NCBI RefSeq assembly: GCF_016597725.1
Contig: NZ_VCGY01000001.1
Coordinates: 786,116-850,115, forward strand
Length of the DNA stretch: 64,000 bases
Origin: Marinobacter sp. 1-4A
GTDB lineage: Bacteria > Pseudomonadota > Gammaproteobacteria > Pseudomonadales > Oleiphilaceae
Direction: 5' to 3'
Shown: positions 47,646 to 56,306 of the stretch, in pieces
Numbering within the stretch: the first letter of the stretch is position 1
How the letters are laid out: every line of letters begins with the position of its first letter
The notes under the pieces: model-generated
What the model was told of the DNA's origin: nothing
Databases searched by the model: none
The model's input: only the letters and a program-made list of their open reading frames with translations
Program-made: the position numbers and the translations under genes

Positions 47646-48683
47646 TCACGGGCAAGGATAGGTGAACTCTTGGTGAATTGCCTCAATGGCTTCCAGAGTT
47701 TCTTGGCTGAGACTCACGTTGCTTGAGTCTAGATTTTCGCGAAGTTGTTCCATATTGGTGGCGCCAATGATGTTACTGGTCAAAAAACTACGGCTATTTA
47801 CATAAGCCAGCGCCATCTGGGCCGGAGACAACCCTTTCTGCCAAGCGAGTTCTGCGTAGGCGCGAGTGGCATCAGCTCCGCGCTCGCTGGTATAGCGGCT
47901 GAAGCGTTCATACAGCGTGAGGCGAGCCTTTTCTGGCCACTTTCCGCCCATATATTTGCCAGACAGCATACCGAAGGCCAGCGGAGAATAAGCCAACAAT
48001 CCTGCTTGCTCTCTACTGGCTATTTCAGCCATACCCACTTCAAACGACCGGTTTAGGAGGCTGTAAGGGTTCTGAATACTGGCAATGCGCGGCCAACCTT
48101 TGTTGTCAGCCAAGCGTAAATACTCCATGGCGCCCCAAGGTGTTTCATTGGAGATCCCTATGTGCCTAACCTTCCCGGCTTGTACAAGTTCATTGAGCGC
48201 CTCCAGAGTTTCCTCAATCGGCGTAAACTTCTCTTTCGGGTCGTGATGGTAGCCAAGCTTACCGAAGAAGTTCGCGTTACGATCCGGCCAGTGCACTTGG
48301 TACAAATCAATGTAGTCAGTTTTCAAGCGCTTTAGGCTGGCGTCACAGGCTTCGATGATGTGATCACGGGTGAGGCGCGGACCACTCCGCAAATAGCCGA
48401 ATCCATCCCCCGGCCCAGTAACCTTCGAGGCGATCACCAAGTCGTCGCGGCGACCTCGTTGTGCCAGCCAGTTACCCAAAAATGTCTCGGTCAGGCCCTG
48501 AGTTTCAGCCCTTGGTGGTACGGGGTACATTTCTGCCGTGTCTATAAAATTCACACCTTCAGACGTGGCGTAATCCAGCTGTTCAAAGGCTTCCTGCTCG
48601 GTATTCTGCTCGCCCCAGGTCATGGTACCAAGGCATATCAGGCTCACATCAATGTCTGTGCGGCCTAGTTTTCGGGTTTGCAT
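47646..48683 (-). CDS. NADP(H)-dependent aldo-keto reductase, Tas-like
   Basis: A 345-residue TIM-barrel oxidoreductase that starts MQTRKLGRTDIDVSLICLGT, with the catalytic DTAEMY (Asp and Tyr), Lys in ASKVTGPG, and His in YQVHWPD. The insert with the DGFGYLRSGPRL and NFFGKLGYHHDPKEKFTPIE segments matches the Tas/YajO-like group (E. coli Tas, 346 residues). Tas can substitute for prephenate dehydrogenase in tyrosine auxotrophs; the natural substrate is unknown. A seven-C run lies just after its stop. Divergent from the glycosyltransferase gene. Confidence 0.93.
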   Translation of the reverse strand: MQTRKLGRTDIDVSLICLGTMTWGEQNTEQEAFEQLDYATSEGVNFIDTAEMYPVPPRAETQGLTETFLGNWLAQRGRRDDLVIASKVTGPGDGFGYLRSGPRLTRDHIIEACDASLKRLKTDYIDLYQVHWPDRNANFFGKLGYHHDPKEKFTPIEETLEALNELVQAGKVRHIGISNETPWGAMEYLRLADNKGWPRIASIQNPYSLLNRSFEVGMAEIASREQAGLLAYSPLAFGMLSGKYMGGKWPEKARLTLYERFSRYTSERGADATRAYAELAWQKGLSPAQMALAYVNSRSFLTSNIIGATNMEQLRENLDSSNVSLSQETLEAIEAIHQEFTYPCP

Positions 48684-48787
48684 AGCGCCTCCGCTTCAGG
48701 TTTTTGAATGCGTAAAGAGAATGTCATAAGAGTGTCGCGCGCCTGTCACCGGCCGCTCCCATAGTAGAAATATGTTAATAAAAAGCC

Positions 48788-50020
48788 ATGGGGAACGTCG
48801 TGATAAAAACTAGACTGGTCTACCCGCGAAAACAACACATTACCATCGTTTCCGAGACGTTTCCGCCAGAAATCAACGGGGTTGCCAACACACTAAGACA
48901 CCTTTGTCTTGGACTCGTTCAACACGGGCACGAAGTTACCATTGTACGGCCTAGACAGCGCCACGAAAGAAAAGGTTTGATACCGAGCGCCGGCAATGCA
49001 CTGTTTGCGAACGAGCATGTTGTAGCCAGCCTACCCCTCCCCGGGTACGCCGACTTGCGTGTTGGCATCGCCAGCAGCCGCCAGCTTCAACGACTGTGGC
49101 AAACAAACCGCCCCGATGCAGTCTACGTAGCCACCCAAGGACCTTTAGGTATAGCAGCTGTTTCAGCAGCGCGAACAATGGGACTGCCTGTCGGCTCCGG
49201 CTTCCACACCAACTTTCATCAGTACAGCCGATATTACGGCTTCGGGGCCTTGGAAAGGCTACTGTGCGCTTATGGCCGTTGGTTCCACAACCGCACAGAC
49301 ATCACACTTGTTCCAACAACCAAAATGCAGCACGTCACCTCAAGCATGGGCATCACGCCAACTGGCCTTTGGAGTCGAGGAGTGGATTGCCTACGCTTCA
49401 CTCCGGATAAAAGAGACGAATCTCTGCGCGCGAGCTGGGGGCTTGAGGGAAATGACCGAGCAGTGCTCTATGTCGGACGACTAGCAGCCGAGAAAAACAT
49501 TCGAACAGCCGTGGCGTGCTATGAACGGATACGCAAGCTATATCCACGAGCCAAGTTCGTGCTCGTGGGCAACGGACCCATGCGCAAACAGTTGTCTGAG
49601 AAGCATCCAGACTACATTTTCTGCGGAGCCCAGTCTGGCAATGATCTGGCTCGCCACTATGCATCCGGCGATTTGTTTTTATTCCCAAGTAAAACCGACA
49701 CCTTCGGAAATGTTGTACTTGAAGCGATGGCCAGCGGCCTCGCCGTGGTGGCCTACAACGATGCAGCCGCCCATGAACACATCCGCCATGAAGAAAACGG
49801 TATCAAGGCCCCTCTAGATCAGGATGAGCTGTTTATTAGCGGAGCACTTAGGTTGGCAAACCAGCCAAGCCTGCTCAAACGCATTCGCACCCAAGCACGG
49901 ATTGAGGCTCTCAAGCTGAACTGGGAGTCGCGGATCGAACAATTCGAAAAACTTGTGTTGAACCAAAACCCAAAGGCCCGATTCCATGCCCGAAACAAGC
50001 AAAGCATTTCGATTCTTTGA
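48788..50020 (+). CDS. GT4-family glycosyltransferase
   Basis: A 410-residue GT-B fold transferase: N-terminal domain with VSETFPPEINGVANTLRHL and GHEVTIVRP, C-terminal domain with VLYVGRLAAEKNIRTAV, FVLVGNGPMRKQL, and the EX7E donor site FPSKTDTFGNVVLEAMASG. It resembles the glycolipid-forming mannosyl/glucosyl/sulfoquinovosyl transferases of the MgtA/SqdX type. The neighbouring PAP2 phosphatase overlaps it by 35 bases, so a glycolipid or polyprenyl/lipid-phosphate pathway is plausible. The start is uncertain: no strong ribosome site precedes 48788, whereas a GTG 18 bases in has GGGGA before it. Confidence 0.88.
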   Translation: MGNVVIKTRLVYPRKQHITIVSETFPPEINGVANTLRHLCLGLVQHGHEVTIVRPRQRHERKGLIPSAGNALFANEHVVASLPLPGYADLRVGIASSRQLQRLWQTNRPDAVYVATQGPLGIAAVSAARTMGLPVGSGFHTNFHQYSRYYGFGALERLLCAYGRWFHNRTDITLVPTTKMQHVTSSMGITPTGLWSRGVDCLRFTPDKRDESLRASWGLEGNDRAVLYVGRLAAEKNIRTAVACYERIRKLYPRAKFVLVGNGPMRKQLSEKHPDYIFCGAQSGNDLARHYASGDLFLFPSKTDTFGNVVLEAMASGLAVVAYNDAAAHEHIRHEENGIKAPLDQDELFISGALRLANQPSLLKRIRTQARIEALKLNWESRIEQFEKLVLNQNPKARFHARNKQSISIL

Positions 50021-50558
50021 ACTGGCAGATCGGCGTGAGTACGCATTCTGCCAGTCCATCAATCAAGTCGTTAAGTTCCGACCGGTCATGCGTTACTTCC
50101 AAGTGGTAAGCCGGTTGGGAGACGGTTGGTTCTGGTACGCTTTGATTTTGGCTATCCCTTTCCTAGAGCCTGAGATGGGAGCTGGCCTAGCATTGTTAAT
50201 GACCCTAACCGGGCTGACCTGCACCCTAACCTACAAACTTCTTAAACGCTGGCTAATCCGCGAAAGACCTTTTATATCGTTCCCTTCCATTAACTGCGGA
50301 ACGCCGCCTTTAGACCGCTACAGTTTTCCTTCAGGCCACACGCTCCACGCTGCCTGCTTTCAAACCATACTGTTCATGACAATGCCAACACTGGCGCTGG
50401 CAACGGCTCCGTTTACTTTGAGCGTAGCTGCATCGCGTGTAGTACTGGGCTTGCACTACCCGTCAGACGTTGTAGCTGGCGCCCTTATTGGCGGTCTGAT
50501 GGGGTACTTTTCAGCCGCTTACTTTTTCAGCACATCTCTAAGCTTCTTTCCGGGATGA
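49986..50558 (+). CDS. PAP2-family lipid phosphatase
   Basis: A 190-residue membrane phosphatase with five or six hydrophobic helices and the three PAP2 motifs: KRWLIRERPF, SFPSGHTLH, and SRVVLGLHYPSDVVAG. Members remove phosphate from phosphatidic acid, phosphatidylglycerol phosphate or undecaprenyl diphosphate. The start overlaps the glycosyltransferase gene by 35 bases, so the two are translated from one transcript. It converges with dinB, only two bases from its stop. Confidence 0.93.
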   Translation: MPETSKAFRFFELADRREYAFCQSINQVVKFRPVMRYFQVVSRLGDGWFWYALILAIPFLEPEMGAGLALLMTLTGLTCTLTYKLLKRWLIRERPFISFPSINCGTPPLDRYSFPSGHTLHAACFQTILFMTMPTLALATAPFTLSVAASRVVLGLHYPSDVVAGALIGGLMGYFSAAYFFSTSLSFFPG

Positions 50559-50560
50559 GC

Positions 50561-51625
50561 TTAATCGAAGAGCCTTAACTGGGTAACGGGGGCATCATCA
50601 TTCCTAAATCGCACGCCCAAGCCTAACAAGCGAACCGGACGCTCGCGATTGGTTACCAGCTCATTGAGAAGCGGTAAAAAATCGTCAAACGCAGGCTCCT
50701 TTATATTGTCTCGCACTCGCTCCAGAGTGTGTGTTGAAAAGTCGCTGTAACGTATTTTTATAAACAGTTTATGAATGGGTTTATCTTTGGCCTTTCGGGC
50801 GAGCCGTAAATTCAGATCGGCCGCCAGCGACGCCAGTACGGTTTCACAAGCGGCCAAATCTGGTAAGTCTTGAGAGAAAGTGCGCTCTACGCTCACAGAT
50901 TTGGCAATTCGGGAAACCACCACCGACCGCTCGTCCCGGCCGTGCGCCATTTCATGAAGCCGATAACCTTGTTTGCCAAAACGCTCGATCAATACATCCA
51001 CGCCCAACGCCTGCAAATCTCCGCAGGTTTTAACGCCAAGCGCATGAAGCTTGGCGGCCGTTACCTGCCCCACGCCAAACAGTTTTTCAACGTTGAGCTC
51101 GCGAACGAAATCCTCCACCTCATCGGGCTTCACCACAAACAGCCCGTTGGGTTTTTGCCAGTCGCTGGCAATCTTGGCAAGAAATTTATTGGGGGCAACC
51201 CCGGCGGAAATGGTTATCCCGACTTCTTTTTCTACCCGCTCTCGTAAATAGCGCGCCATCAGCGTGGCACTGCCCTTGTGGTCGGTTACATCGGATACAT
51301 CCAAAAACGCTTCGTCCAGCGACAGTGGCTCAACCAGATCAGTCAGTTCCCGCAGGATGCTCATGACCTTCTGTGATGCCGCGCGATAACGGGCCATATC
51401 TGGCGGCACAGTAACTAGGCCGGGGCAGAGCCGACGGGCCTCTCCGCCAGGCATGGCCGAGCGCACACCGAAAGCCCGGGCTTTATAGTTACAGGTTGTC
51501 ACCACGCCTCGACCACCCTCACCCCCTACCGCCAGCGGAACATCGCGCAATGTTGGATCATCTCGCATCTCAACGGCTGCATAAAAGCAGTCGCAATCCA
51601 CATGGATGATCTTGCGTTGAGGCAT
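50561..51625 (-). CDS. dinB: DNA polymerase IV
   Basis: A Y-family lesion-bypass polymerase. The ATG at 51625 gives 354 residues starting [20 protein letters not shown], as in E. coli (351); an upstream ATG (51661) lies within the LexA box and at the transcription start, so is excluded. Motifs: catalytic VDCDCFYAA and [11 protein letters not shown], helix-hairpin-helix segment [15 protein letters not shown], and the C-terminal clamp-binding motif QLRLF. Regulated by SOS. Confidence 0.97.
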   Translation of the reverse strand: MPQRKIIHVDCDCFYAAVEMRDDPTLRDVPLAVGGEGGRGVVTTCNYKARAFGVRSAMPGGEARRLCPGLVTVPPDMARYRAASQKVMSILRELTDLVEPLSLDEAFLDVSDVTDHKGSATLMARYLRERVEKEVGITISAGVAPNKFLAKIASDWQKPNGLFVVKPDEVEDFVRELNVEKLFGVGQVTAAKLHALGVKTCGDLQALGVDVLIERFGKQGYRLHEMAHGRDERSVVVSRIAKSVSVERTFSQDLPDLAACETVLASLAADLNLRLARKAKDKPIHKLFIKIRYSDFSTHTLERVRDNIKEPAFDDFLPLLNELVTNRERPVRLLGLGVRFRNDDAPVTQLRLFD

Positions 51626-51649
51626 AATCACTGGGCTCACGTCGGGTTT

Positions 51650-51665
51650 CTGTACATTCATACAG
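51650..51665 (-). promoter_or_regulatory. LexA (SOS) box of dinB
   Basis: CTGTATGAATGTACAG on the minus strand fits CTGT-N8-ACAG perfectly and is nearly palindromic. It lies 25 bases before the dinB start and just after the predicted transcription start, so LexA bound here would block dinB. It is also 75 bases before the divergent DUF1244 gene. Confidence 0.88.
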
Positions 51666-51671
51666 TCTTGT

Positions 51672-51700
51672 ATCTTAAAGTAAGATGCTGAGAATGTCAG
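51672..51700 (-). promoter_or_regulatory. Candidate dinB promoter
   Basis: CTGACA (51695-51700), a 17-base spacer, TAAGAT (51672-51677) on the minus strand; the start site would be near 51665, at the edge of the LexA box. Confidence 0.6.
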
Positions 51701-51740
51701 GAATCTCCAAAACAACCATCGGATAGCATAACGAGGCCCC

Positions 51741-52019
51741 ATGTCGAACCCTATTCCAGACTCTGAGCGCACTGAAATTGAAGCAGCAGCTTTTCGCCGC
51801 CTGGTTAAGCACCTAGGAGACAACCCTAGCGTTCAGAACATTGATCTGATGAATTTGGCCGGATTTTGCCGCAACTGCCTTTCTAAATGGTATCGCGCAG
51901 AAGCCAGTGAACGCGGCTTCGAGATGTCCGACCCGGCTGCGCGGGAAGAGATTTACGGCATGCCCTACGAGCAGTGGAAAGCCCTGCACCAAACGGGTCC
52001 GAAACAGGATCACAAATAA
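51741..52019 (+). CDS. DUF1244 family protein
   Basis: A 92-residue protein of the DUF1244 family with the conserved helical core [21 protein letters not shown] and the ending [16 protein letters not shown]. Two Cys (FCRNC) could bind metal. GAGG precedes the ATG by about five bases. Its stop overlaps the start of the HopJ-family gene (TAATG), so the two are coupled, and through it to minC. Function unknown. It is divergent from dinB with a 115-base gap that includes the LexA box. Confidence 0.9.
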   Translation: MSNPIPDSERTEIEAAAFRRLVKHLGDNPSVQNIDLMNLAGFCRNCLSKWYRAEASERGFEMSDPAAREEIYGMPYEQWKALHQTGPKQDHK

Positions 52020-52405
52020 TGAAGTTAAACGAAGCGTTACGCATCCACTTGGCTTCGATAGATGGCGGCCATGCAGACTTTGATGACACTCTGGCCTTAA
52101 TCGAGCGCTACTTCGACTACAAGCCCACAAGCTTTCAGAACGGCCCTTTAGTAAATGCTGAAGGAGAAAACGCAGGTTCATGCAAAGTATTTGCACTCGG
52201 TCTTCATGGCTCGCTCAACGAGTCAGACACCCTGAAACTGTTCGCGCAACACTACCAGCAGGTACTACACGACCCTGCCGGTGACAGTCATAGCAATATT
52301 CGTCAGTTCATGGGCTCTGGCTGGTCAGGTATACGCTTTGAAGATTCTCCACTACGCCCACGCAGCCCATCAGAGCCAACCTTCAAGGAAGAGACCCACT
52401 CATGA
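52019..52405 (+). CDS. HopJ-family protein
   Basis: A 128-residue protein matching the family annotated as HopJ type III effector (motifs DFDDTLALIERYFDYKPT, FQNG and AGSCKVFAL). Homologues are widespread in marine bacteria with no type III secretion, so effector function is not implied. It starts in the stop of the DUF1244 gene (TAATG) and overlaps minC by four bases. AGGATC lies seven bases upstream. The longer frame back to 51974 lies inside DUF1244. Confidence 0.9.
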   Translation: MKLNEALRIHLASIDGGHADFDDTLALIERYFDYKPTSFQNGPLVNAEGENAGSCKVFALGLHGSLNESDTLKLFAQHYQQVLHDPAGDSHSNIRQFMGSGWSGIRFEDSPLRPRSPSEPTFKEETHS

Positions 52406-53151
52406 GTGACACCGCTACCACAAGGGCTCAGCAGGTATTTCAACTAAAAAGCGCCAGTGTTTCCATGACCGCTCTGGAGCTCTATTACTTTGACAACGAC
52501 GAGTTTGAAGACACGCTGAGAAACAAAATCAGTCAGGCTCCCGGATTTTTTCGTGATATCCCCCTGATTATAAGTCTGGAAAAGTACGAAGGCCTCGACA
52601 GTGAGCTGGACTTCTTTAAGATTATCGGTGCATGCCGGCGCAACAATATCCACGTTATAGGTGTTCGTGGCGGCAATGATGATCAACGCCGCCTTGCTCG
52701 TGGTGCCTCCCTCGCACTCATGCCCGGGAGCGGCCAACGGGACCGGGGCCATGAAGCAGAAGCCGAAACAATACCGGCACCTGCAGCGCCGGAACCTCAG
52801 GCAGTAAAGGAAGCACCCGCAACCAAGGTCATCAGCCACCCCGTGCGCTCAGGCCAGCAAATTCATGCGCCCGAGGGCGATCTGGTTATACTGGCGCCGG
52901 TTCAGGCGGGCGCTGAAGTACTCGCTGCCGGCAACATTCATGTTTACGGCCCGCTACGCGGCCGGGCATTGGCGGGCATTCATGGCGCCGAGTCCGCACG
53001 AATTTTCTGTCAATCCCTTGAAGCAGAGCTTGTGTCCATCGCCGGACACTATAAAATCTCCGAAGATCTTCAGAATAGCGGCTGGAAAAGCGCTGTGCAG
53101 ATTCAGCTCAGGGATGACCTGTTAGTGGTGGCACCACTGGACAAGGCCTGA
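52402..53151 (+). CDS. minC: Septum site-determining protein MinC
   Basis: MinC blocks FtsZ polymerisation at cell poles with MinD. The 249-residue protein has an N-terminal MinC_N domain (about residues 8-105, FQLKSASVSMTALELYYFD), a Pro/Ala-rich linker (about 115-150), and the C-terminal right-handed beta-helix (about 150-245, DLVILAPVQAGAEVLAAGNI, RIFCQSLEAELVSIAGHY). It overlaps the HopJ gene (ATGA). minD starts 80 bases downstream. Confidence 0.96.
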   Translation: MSDTATTRAQQVFQLKSASVSMTALELYYFDNDEFEDTLRNKISQAPGFFRDIPLIISLEKYEGLDSELDFFKIIGACRRNNIHVIGVRGGNDDQRRLARGASLALMPGSGQRDRGHEAEAETIPAPAAPEPQAVKEAPATKVISHPVRSGQQIHAPEGDLVILAPVQAGAEVLAAGNIHVYGPLRGRALAGIHGAESARIFCQSLEAELVSIAGHYKISEDLQNSGWKSAVQIQLRDDLLVVAPLDKA

Positions 53152-53231
53152 TACTGGAATCGAACAGAATAATGTGACCGGGCCAAAAGCCGGCAGACAC
53201 GACGAATCCATCGAGACACAGGAACTAAACC

Positions 53232-54044
53232 TTGGCTAGAATTATTGTCGTTACCTCAGGAAAAGGCGGCGTTGGTAAAACCACCACCAGCGCCTCTATC
53301 AGTACAGGCCTTGCCAAGCGCGGCCACAAAACCGTCGTGGTTGACTTCGACGTGGGCCTGCGCAACCTAGACCTGATCATGAACTGTGAGCGCCGTGTAG
53401 TGTATGACTTCGTAAACGTCATACAGGGTGAGGCTTCGTTAAATCAGGCCCTGATCCGTGATAAGCGGGTTGATACCCTTTACATACTGCCAACTTCCCA
53501 AACTCGGGAAAAAGAGGCCCTTACGAAAGAAGGCGTTGAGAAAGTTATCAACGAGCTCTCTGAAACCTTCGACTACATCATCTGCGATTCACCCGCCGGT
53601 ATCGAGCATGGGGCTCTTATGGCGCTGTATTATGCGGACGAAGCCATTGTAGTAACCAACCCCGAGGTCTCTTCAGTTCGGGACTCTGACCGTATTCTGG
53701 GCATTTTGCAAAGCAAGTCCCGCCGCGCCGAAATGGGTCAGGAGCCGGTTAAGGAGCATTTGCTGCTAACGCGCTACAACCCGGACCGGGTTGAGCGGGG
53801 CGAGATGCTTTCTGTAGCGGATGTTGAGGAAATACTCGCCATTCCATTACTGGGCGTTATTCCAGAAAGTCAGGTTGTTCTGAACTCCTCGAATCAGGGG
53901 ATGCCGGTTATTCTAGAAACCGAGAGCGATGCTGGTCAGGCTTATGATGACGCGGTTGCGCGCCTTCTGGGTGAGGAACGTGAACACCGATTCATGACCA
54001 ACCAGAAAAAAGGTTTCTTTTCGCGGATGTTCAAGGGGGGCTAA
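53232..54044 (+). CDS. minD: Septum site-determining protein MinD
   Basis: MinD is the membrane-bound ParA-like ATPase that drives Min oscillation. The 270-residue protein has the deviant Walker A SGKGGVGKTT, Walker B-like DYIICDSPAGIE, and a C-terminal amphipathic membrane helix (KKGFFSRMFKGG). Start codon is TTG with AGGAAC seven bases upstream; the N terminus is that of the E. coli protein. minE follows by three bases. Confidence 0.98.
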   Translation: MARIIVVTSGKGGVGKTTTSASISTGLAKRGHKTVVVDFDVGLRNLDLIMNCERRVVYDFVNVIQGEASLNQALIRDKRVDTLYILPTSQTREKEALTKEGVEKVINELSETFDYIICDSPAGIEHGALMALYYADEAIVVTNPEVSSVRDSDRILGILQSKSRRAEMGQEPVKEHLLLTRYNPDRVERGEMLSVADVEEILAIPLLGVIPESQVVLNSSNQGMPVILETESDAGQAYDDAVARLLGEEREHRFMTNQKKGFFSRMFKGG

Positions 54045-54047
54045 CGG

Positions 54048-54299
54048 ATGAGTTTCCTCGATTATTTCAGAGGCAAGAAATCAAGCTCCGCCAATGTGGC
54101 AAAAGAGCGTTTGCAAATTATTGTGGCCCACGAGCGCGGACAACGCGATCAGCCCGACTATTTGCCGCAAATGCAGCAGGAAATATTGGCGGTCATTCGC
54201 AAATACGTGCAAATCAGTGACGATATGGTCCAGGTGGAAGTGGACCGAAATGGCAGTTGTTCTGTGCTCGAACTGAACGTAACCCTGCCCGAACGCTGA
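54048..54299 (+). CDS. minE: Cell division topological specificity factor MinE
   Basis: MinE stimulates MinD ATPase and creates the polar oscillation. The 83-residue protein has the anti-MinCD segment [19 protein letters not shown] and the C-terminal topological domain (about residues 35-80). It follows minD by three bases and closes the DUF1244-hopJ-minC-minD-minE cluster; a hairpin follows. Confidence 0.97.
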   Translation: MSFLDYFRGKKSSSANVAKERLQIIVAHERGQRDQPDYLPQMQQEILAVIRKYVQISDDMVQVEVDRNGSCSVLELNVTLPER

Positions 54300-54317
54300 G
54301 CTCAATTAAGCTAGTTA

Positions 54318-54348
54318 AGCGCCTGCATACTTCTTGGATGCAGGCGCT
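54318..54348. terminator. Hairpin between convergent minE and DUF2804 gene
   Basis: Perfect 11-base arms (54318-54328, 54338-54348) with a nine-base loop, 18 bases after minE. No T tract; placed to act for both transcripts. Confidence 0.7.
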
Positions 54349-54353
54349 ATGCA

Positions 54354-55361
54354 TTACCACCGCGCGAAATGGTCCTCGACCAATCCCTTCATATTCTGAA
54401 CGACAACCTTGTTGCCACTCTCATCGGTAATGGTTCCGTTAAACGTTCCCACGTACTGTCGGAAATTGGATGCCAATATCCCCGCATTAAGCTTTTCTTT
54501 ACGCGCTGCGGCAGGCTCAAAGTGTAGGTCAACGCGACTATCATCCGTTGTTACGTGCCAGTTGCCTCCCGACTGGTAACGATCGAAGCGAAACTGGGCT
54601 GCACCGAGCTTATGGCATTTCCCTTCTAGCCAAAGGGCGTTTTCTGTCATACCGGTTTCGTTTACGCCCGCAGCCAGATTGAGGCCCAGCGACCGACCGT
54701 CCTGCAGCTGCCCTGCCAAGCTGGCCCAATTCCAAGCCGTTTCCCGGCGCATAAAGCCGCAACTCCAATCAATGGCACCACGGGTCGTCTCATCACATCG
54801 CCAAATACGATGGTCCCAGCGAATTTCACCTTCAACCGGCACACCTGCCGACTTGCGAGTGAATACCCAGCCGTTGTAACCCGCTGGGCAAACCAGTCGC
54901 AAAGGATCGTTATCTTCTTTCAGCGTTAACTCCACGCGGATACCAACAGGCGCGGACACCGATAGGGATCTACCCCCAGCGAAAGGCAGAATGCGCATTG
55001 AAACACCCCCTTTGCTGAACGACGCCGTGCCATGTTCAGGGTAAGGCTCTATGCGGGTACCCAATGAAAATGGGCTCATAAAACTGTGCTCAAGCATTTG
55101 CCCGGATGCGAAATCATAGAGGTAGAAAAACCCGTTCCCCACCAGCTTCAGGTCTACCAGCGCCATGCCAAAGACCCAATCTGGCCCAGTGGCACTTACA
55201 AACTGGAACTGGTTAAACCGCCAGCGCCGGGCCAACATCGAGCGCGGTCGATCCATCACCGTACGCAAGTCGTAGTCCATGTAGTTTATTTCATCTACAG
55301 CTTGGCTCAGCACTCCGGGCGAGAATTGTCCTTTTGCATCAATCAGTTTTTTTATCGTCAT
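54354..55361 (-). CDS. DUF2804 family protein
   Basis: A 335-residue protein of the DUF2804 family, beta-rich with many Trp (VFGMALVDLK, WNWASLAGQLQDGRSLGLNLAAG, VVVQNMKGLVEDHFARW at the end), distantly like the lipocalin-type AttH fold. No signal peptide. I take the ATG at 55361; a GTG at 55421 with AGGGG just before it is a real alternative and would add 20 residues. Function unknown. It is divergent from the START-domain gene and converges with minE. Confidence 0.82.
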   Translation of the reverse strand: MTIKKLIDAKGQFSPGVLSQAVDEINYMDYDLRTVMDRPRSMLARRWRFNQFQFVSATGPDWVFGMALVDLKLVGNGFFYLYDFASGQMLEHSFMSPFSLGTRIEPYPEHGTASFSKGGVSMRILPFAGGRSLSVSAPVGIRVELTLKEDNDPLRLVCPAGYNGWVFTRKSAGVPVEGEIRWDHRIWRCDETTRGAIDWSCGFMRRETAWNWASLAGQLQDGRSLGLNLAAGVNETGMTENALWLEGKCHKLGAAQFRFDRYQSGGNWHVTTDDSRVDLHFEPAAARKEKLNAGILASNFRQYVGTFNGTITDESGNKVVVQNMKGLVEDHFARW

Positions 55362-55498
55362 GTTCTTCGTCAGATCGGGCCAATTTAAAGAATTGCTACA
55401 TCGGGTGGTTACCTGGTTCACAATCCCCTGTTTCGGCGGCTAAAGCACCCCACTCCGCATGTTAGACTCCGCCCACAATATTCTAGGAAGTGTAGCTT

Positions 55499-56239
55499 AT
55501 GAGAAACACCCATGCCCAAAGCTTTAAAGGCTGGGCCTCAGTTGTCAGTGGTGTGCTTTGCGCCCTATTGGTTTCAGCCATGGCAACCACCACCGCACAC
55601 GCAGCTTTACCAGAAGAAGACAGCGAGGCCTGGACCTTGCGCAAAGAAGCTGGCGATATCCGAATCTATACCATGGATCAAGGCAGCTCCAGTTTTCAGG
55701 CATTCAAGGCCGTGGCTCTTCTCGATGCCCCCGTTGAAACCATAATGGCGGTAATGGTAGATCCAGCATCCTGCATTGAGTGGGTACTCAATTGCAGCGA
55801 GTCCTACGGTATCGGTAAAGGCAACTTTCACGACCGTTATGCCTACTCGGTAAACAACATGCCCTGGCCGGTAACAGATCGAGACTATGTTCTTCGCATC
55901 CGCACAGAGGGGAACGAAGCGTCTGGCGAGATCATTATGGAAATGAGCGCGACTCCTGGCATGCGAGTAGAAAACAGTAGCCGCGTAAGAGTTGAACACT
56001 CCGAAACGTTTTACCGCTTTATTCCGGAAGGCAATAAAACCCGGATGATCTGGCTGCAACACACAGACCCCACGGGCGCTCTGCCGGGCTGGCTGGTCAA
56101 CTCTCTTTTGGTTGATATACCGGTGCAATCCATGGAAGAGCTGGAGCGGCTAGCAAGCCACGAACGCTATCAGGGTTTTGAGCTGATCTATGACGAGAGC
56201 GGCAATCTGGTTGATGTAAGGCAAACCGGCAACAACTGA
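55499..56239 (+). CDS. Secreted START-domain (SRPBCC) protein
   Basis: A 246-residue protein with a signal peptide (about residues 1-36, ending THTAHAA-like TTAHAAL) and a START/lipid-binding domain (about 45-230; PASCIEWVLNCSESYGIGKG, VTDRDYVLRIRT). AGGAAG lies eight bases before the ATG. Related bacterial proteins bind lipids in the periplasm. It precedes the CBS gene by 67 bases; the two need not share a function. Confidence 0.88.
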   Translation: MRNTHAQSFKGWASVVSGVLCALLVSAMATTTAHAALPEEDSEAWTLRKEAGDIRIYTMDQGSSSFQAFKAVALLDAPVETIMAVMVDPASCIEWVLNCSESYGIGKGNFHDRYAYSVNNMPWPVTDRDYVLRIRTEGNEASGEIIMEMSATPGMRVENSSRVRVEHSETFYRFIPEGNKTRMIWLQHTDPTGALPGWLVNSLLVDIPVQSMEELERLASHERYQGFELIYDESGNLVDVRQTGNN

Positions 56240-56306
56240 GGGGTGACGGGCAGGGTATGAAAGGCTAAGCTCTGGATAAAGGACTTTACAAGGCAGATAA
56301 CACCTA

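Noticed and set aside
52019..52405. HopJ annotation as evidence for type III secretion
   Set aside because: No secretion or chaperone genes nearby, and the family is common in non-pathogenic marine bacteria.
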